A stretch of 64,000 nt of DNA from Mucilaginibacter terrae. Its GTDB lineage: Bacteria > Bacteroidota > Bacteroidia > Sphingobacteriales > Sphingobacteriaceae. The stretch covers positions 4,774,001 through 4,838,000 of the forward strand of contig NZ_JAVLVU010000001.1 of NCBI RefSeq assembly GCF_031951985.1. Direction: 5' to 3'. Below, piece after piece: positions 60,328 to 64,000 of the stretch; positions within the stretch are counted from its first letter, which is position 1; every line of letters begins with the position of its first letter. Under the pieces are notes generated by a model. It was not told the origin of the DNA. It did not search any database and saw only the letters and a program-made list of their open reading frames with translations. The position numbers and the translations under genes were made by a program.

Positions 60328-62524
60328 GGCTTTGTATATTCAACCCCGGCAGGTTAAACGTTACGCTGAAGGGGGCCTGGCCATTACGGGTTTCGTACTC
60401 GGCAAAGGTGGCGGTGTTGAGCACCACGGTTTGCCATTTAGCCGGGTTTTTGTTCACCAGCATTTGCACCTTGGGCGAATATTTGATGGATTGCAGGCCC
60501 TTAATATCGGCTACCGAAAGATCTTCGGCCATCACCTTCATTTTTAGCCCGGCGCTTTTGCTGATCACGTCTTCCATGGCATCCTGCTTGGCCCAATCGA
60601 GGATGTGATTTTTAATAATTACGGCGTTCTGTACATCCAACGATACTTCCTGGTTCATTACAAATCGGTAATAATTCCACGAGCCGGTAAGGCCAATCCA
60701 GCGCAGGTACACCGATTGCTCGTCCACGGCATCATCAATACGAATGGTTTGCGTTTGAGTGACGGTGTGCTCGTTATTGCCCGCATCTTTATACTTAAGT
60801 ACGATGTTAAAGTAGTTAGCTTCGTTGGCCAGTGAGGGGTTAAGCTTGAGGCGGTTAAGCCCAACAGCTTGTGCTAAACCCGTGGTTATAGGTTCGTTGG
60901 TTATGCTTGGCCTGAAAATAACCAGTTTGCTGTTGTCTTGCTGTAACAAGAACGATCCGTTTTCATTAAGCAGGTAAGTGGTAGCGGGCGGCCCCAGCGG
61001 GGTGCGGTTTATATCGAGTGGAGTAGTTTCGGCATAAATGTTTAGTCCGGCCAAATCATCGCCGTAAATAAAACCAATATCAAAAGGGTAACCGTAGGAG
61101 TAAGCTGGTTCGGCAAAATCGGTTATCCAGCGGGCGCGCTTGCTGGGCGCATCAACGGTTTTAAACGGTACGTAAGCCGCCATATTGCCGCCATGCTCAT
61201 CGCCCAGTTGTCTTGCCGTAAAAGTTATATAATATGGCGCTTCAATTTTGATGTACTCCTGGGCTGTGCTATTGCCTGTGGCCGGGTTTTGCCAGCTTTG
61301 GGCATATTCAACAAAGTAATGGGCGCTCAGGTTAACATCGCGGTAGTTGGGCTGGCTAAAATCGCTTTCGTCTTTAGCCCGCAGCAGGCTTTGCAAAAAG
61401 CTCGAAATATCGGCCTTAACCTCACCCGTATTATTGGGGCGATGTACGCAGGTAATGGTCGATTCTTTGTTTTTGAACTTATCGATATACGTAATTTTAG
61501 TTGACACCTGGTAATACGGCCTGAGCTTGTTAATATTAATAAAACCATTGCCGGTGTAGCTTTGATAAGGTGTGTTAATGGTGAGCGTATTGTTGTAAAT
61601 GTCGACCGCTGTTACCTGGAATAGATCGTTGTAAGGACCGGCATTGATGTAAACCCAATCTTTTTCGGCCACCAATACGCTCCCGGCGTAAAGCACATCG
61701 TTTATTTTGAAAACCGTTTGGGCTGAGGTATTGCCGGGTTGGATGCTGATCACGGCAAAATCGCGCCGCTGGTAGGTAAATACAATGGGGTTGAAGGCAG
61801 CGTTCCACCTGCTGATGTTACCGTTGCCTAAATTAACCGATGGATCGGCGGTGAGCAGGTTGGTTACCGTAAGCACAGCAAAGTTTAGCTGTGCGGTACA
61901 GTCGCTGGCATCTTTAATGTAAGCTGTGTAAGCACCGCCGGCAAGGTTGCTAAATTGGGGACTGCTTTGCCAGTTTACGTTATCAATACTGTACTCAATA
62001 TCACCCGCGCCCGATGTTGCTTTAATGGTTATTTGCGCATCATGAACACCATTACCGCTTTCGTTTTTATCAATAATTACCGTGCTAATGGCGGCGTCGC
62101 AAATTTTTGGCGGAATGTAAGTGCCATCATTATCTTCCACATTGCCTACAAACTGAATATTGTAAAAATATGGGTTGTTTACATCCGAATCCTCAATTAA
62201 GGTTTGATAGCCTATTTGCACACTCTTGCCCGGAAATGAAATGGGCTGCAACGAGGTTAAGTTGCCGTTAAAGCTCTCGCGGTAATATATGGTGGCATAG
62301 TTGGCATCAACGGGCTGACCGTATTCGTTACGCACGCCAATAAAAACATCGGCATAACGCTGGTAGCCGGTACGCCCTACGGGGCGGTCGATCTGGTCAA
62401 TGGCTTGTAGTGGCTGGTCTTGATTGCCTCGCGGCTGGTCGTAATAAGTTTGCGGCAGGTCCTGGTTATTATAGGAATAAACCAGCCGCTCATTATCTAA
62501 GTAATAATAGGCGTATTTAGGCAT
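60323..62524 (-). CDS. Large tail protein with an SprB-like repeat domain
   Basis: 733 residues, opening MPKYAYYYLDNERLVYSYNN. About residues 150-220 contain DIEYSIDNVNWQSSPQFSNL-AGGAYTAYIKDASDCTA, the pattern of SprB-type repeats found in Bacteroidota adhesins. The remainder is beta-rich with an RADISSFLQSLLRA-like helix and a NENGSFLLQQDNSKLVIFRP turn near 540. Probably a tail-tip or fibre-base protein; the adhesin-like domain suggests surface contact. Confidence 0.7.
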   Translation of the reverse strand: MPKYAYYYLDNERLVYSYNNQDLPQTYYDQPRGNQDQPLQAIDQIDRPVGRTGYQRYADVFIGVRNEYGQPVDANYATIYYRESFNGNLTSLQPISFPGKSVQIGYQTLIEDSDVNNPYFYNIQFVGNVEDNDGTYIPPKICDAAISTVIIDKNESGNGVHDAQITIKATSGAGDIEYSIDNVNWQSSPQFSNLAGGAYTAYIKDASDCTAQLNFAVLTVTNLLTADPSVNLGNGNISRWNAAFNPIVFTYQRRDFAVISIQPGNTSAQTVFKINDVLYAGSVLVAEKDWVYINAGPYNDLFQVTAVDIYNNTLTINTPYQSYTGNGFININKLRPYYQVSTKITYIDKFKNKESTITCVHRPNNTGEVKADISSFLQSLLRAKDESDFSQPNYRDVNLSAHYFVEYAQSWQNPATGNSTAQEYIKIEAPYYITFTARQLGDEHGGNMAAYVPFKTVDAPSKRARWITDFAEPAYSYGYPFDIGFIYGDDLAGLNIYAETTPLDINRTPLGPPATTYLLNENGSFLLQQDNSKLVIFRPSITNEPITTGLAQAVGLNRLKLNPSLANEANYFNIVLKYKDAGNNEHTVTQTQTIRIDDAVDEQSVYLRWIGLTGSWNYYRFVMNQEVSLDVQNAVIIKNHILDWAKQDAMEDVISKSAGLKMKVMAEDLSVADIKGLQSIKYSPKVQMLVNKNPAKWQTVVLNTATFAEYETRNGQAPFSVTFNLPGLNIQSQ

Positions 62525-62571
62525 GGGAGAAATTTGATTTTAAGTAAGCTGATAAGCAGAGCAGGCTGGCG

Positions 62572-63024
62572 TTAACTATTAAAATTGGTAAAGCTTTGCG
62601 ATTGCAGCGTGAGCGTTAAACCCACGCCGGTGGTATTTACATCGTACTTATTGTAAACGGGCAGGCATTTGGCCTTATTGGTGGTGATAATTTTAAAGTA
62701 ACGGGTTTGCCCATCCACATACTTTGATGCCTTAACTAAAAACTCGTTGGCTAATTGTAGAGCCTGGGCTACATAGGTTTCGTTATCGGTGGTGTACTGG
62801 CCAAAGTCGGTTTTGTGCAAAAATTCGAGGTAAACGGTAAACGTGTTGCTAACCGACCCGTTTACCGCCGGGTGCATATCGATACTTTGCAACGGGTACA
62901 TAAACACGCAGGGGAATGATTTATCGTCGGCCAGCTGGTTAAGTTCGTTAGCGGTGCCATACACAAAGCCGGGACTGCAGCTAAGCGTTTTGGTGATGTT
63001 GAAGATATGATTACGAAGGGGCAT
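62572..63024 (-). CDS. Small tail protein
   Basis: 150 residues from ATG 63024 (MPLRNHIFNITKTLSCSPGF). It shows FPCVFMYPLQSIDMHPAVNG and VYLEFLHKTDFGQYT, mixed alpha-beta, like tail-completion or terminator proteins in size. An ATG at 63111 would add 29 residues that are the translation of short repeats (HSLIHNSLIHSL), so it is not used. Confidence 0.6.
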   Translation of the reverse strand: MPLRNHIFNITKTLSCSPGFVYGTANELNQLADDKSFPCVFMYPLQSIDMHPAVNGSVSNTFTVYLEFLHKTDFGQYTTDNETYVAQALQLANEFLVKASKYVDGQTRYFKIITTNKAKCLPVYNKYDVNTTGVGLTLTLQSQSFTNFNS

Positions 63025-63032
63025 TTTTAAGG

Positions 63033-63118
63033 AGTGAATGAGTGAGTTGTGAATGAGTGAATGATTTTTCGGCTCGATTGAAGTTAATGGCCATGAACTA
63101 TGAACCAACAACTATGAA
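63033..63118. repeat. GAATGAGTGAGT and CCATGAAC units side by side
   Basis: 63033-63063 has GAGTGAATGAGTGAGTTGTG units; 63087-63118 has TGGCCATGAACTATGAACCA units. They are single-sided and translate into the discarded N-terminal extension of the small tail protein. Confidence 0.5.
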
Positions 63119-63953
63119 CTACTCAATATCTCCGAATACCTTTTTTGAAAGGCGGCTTCGGTTTTGTTGAGGAGGAGTTTAGTGAGCACTTTGTTGTAGG
63201 GCATATTGAGGATGAGCTGCCATTTGGTTATATCTCCCCCGGCCAATGCGTTAACGGTGTTGATGTACCTGAAGTGCTCAAAATCTTTGATGCCCGCCCG
63301 CTGCTCCAAAGCCGACACAGGCGATGCCAAAAGCCGGTTTTCGGCTTCGATAAGTGCGGATAGTTCAAAAAAAAATACTTGGCTATGGGCAAAACCTGGG
63401 TTACGGGCAACTCTTCAACCTGCGAGGCAAATGCGGCCGCCAATTCCTCATCATAAGGTTGCCCGGTTGCACGGCTGTAAAAATAATAAGCCAATACCTG
63501 GCTGCAGGCCTGTAACGAGGGGTTAAAGGTTTGCTGCCAATCTTCCTCGCCATGTAGGGCAATATGCTTGCTTATTTCCTCGGCAATCACATCACGCGCG
63601 GCCATGAAAGCACCGGCCGGTTCAACCGAAAGGTTTTTGACAACCTTTACCTTGGTTGCTTTACCGTTAATGGCAAATGTAACTTCATTCGGTATGGCGC
63701 TGCTGTTGTACAGATCCTTAATTTGCGCTGCCAGTTGTAAAATTTGTTCGTTAAAGAGCTGTAGATCATTGTAATCTTTTATCTGCTGCAACTCAGTTAA
63801 AGGTATGCCCGATAGGATGCTCATGGCATCCAGATCGCTCAGCTTTTCGGCAGCTTGCATAGCCATCAGTTGTTTTAGGCTGATTTCGTGCAGATTATCG
63901 GGTATACTTATTAATAAATTTCCCGTAAGGGTTTTGATTGTTTGTTGAATCAT
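63112..63953 (-). CDS. Putative tail assembly chaperone, expressed with -1 frameshift
   Basis: The zero frame from ATG 63953 gives 241 residues, stopping at 63228 after an unnatural Pro/Arg/Trp-rich end (SKPKTGFWHRLCRLWSSGRA). In the -1 frame the chain continues naturally after AKYF as FFELSALIEAENRLLASPVS...ALEQRAGIKDFEHF to SEILSSS at 63112, total about 280 residues. The switch point is a run of nine T (minus strand) that includes T-TTT-TTG. The N-terminal part (IPDNLHEISLKQLMAMQAAE) resembles phage chaperones. Two products, a short and a long one, would mirror the G/GT system; a homopolymer error is the alternative. Confidence 0.65.
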
Positions 63954-64000
63954 GGTGTTTTATTGGAGCGGAGAGCGGGGGGATTGGGAGCGTTGTTTTT

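Larger units (their letters stand above)
40703..64000 (-). mobile_element. Tailed prophage, right end outside the window
   Basis: About 23 kb of nearly uninterrupted minus-strand genes with portal, Clp-type prohead protease, capsid and tail-tube candidates, tape measure, fibre/spike proteins and a lysis group. The left boundary is placed at the end of the lysis genes next to the host cupin; attachment sites were not found because the right end is missing. Terminase, integrase and regulatory genes are not in the window, so they must lie to the right or be lost. Confidence 0.85.

Overview
The window looks like part of a Bacteroidota chromosome, most probably Sphingobacteriaceae (Mucilaginibacter/Pedobacter type). 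Supporting signs are TamL as a lipoprotein, a type IX secretion plug protein, Rho with a long Q/N/R-rich N-terminal extension, a carboxypeptidase-regulatory-domain TonB receptor, TAnnTTTG-type -7 boxes without obvious Shine-Dalgarno sequences, and several families of dispersed intergenic repeats. The genus is an inference from gene style, not from a marker gene.

Positions 1-40,700 are ordinary host chromosome: a truncated polX, sppA, folK, an Hpt protein, purS-pssA, rho, pyrF, a metal-handling cluster (CDF exporter, His-rich periplasmic protein, TonB receptor), PRC-barrel and small membrane proteins, an acyltransferase, EVE/CBM9/aldo-keto reductase genes, a macro-domain protein, a thioesterase, the type IX plug protein, an ABC-F ATPase, a MutS-like ATPase, an SGNH hydrolase, pyrD, a small basic protein next to tRNA-Cys, an RNA methyltransferase, tamL, a TPR histidine kinase, an SDR, DinB, a frameshifted SRPBCC gene beside a GlxA-type regulator, two tRNA-Lys, a Ycf48-like protein, DUF2147 and two tRNA-Leu genes.

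From about 40,703 to the right edge, nearly everything is on the minus strand and belongs to a tailed prophage whose right end lies outside the window. Read in the direction of transcription (right to left) it holds a putative frameshifted tail chaperone, tail proteins, an AT-rich array of paralogous single-pass membrane proteins, a tape measure, a Clp-type prohead protease fused to a scaffold-like tail, a capsid candidate, a tail-tube candidate, the portal, an adaptor, fibre or spike proteins, and a lysis cassette. No terminase or integrase is visible.

The most unusual signals are: (1) the 54.7-58.2 kb array of diverged paralogous N-terminally anchored proteins, with pseudogene members, gene-end relics and a shared upstream element, resembling a diversifying immunity or exclusion locus; (2) at least five unrelated families of 7-10 nt units assembled into long imperfect intergenic hairpins throughout host and prophage; (3) a probable -1 frameshift at a T9 run in the tail-chaperone position; (4) a duplicated 25-bp dyad element next to the protease gene; (5) a gene whose start codon is supplied by a dispersed palindromic repeat.
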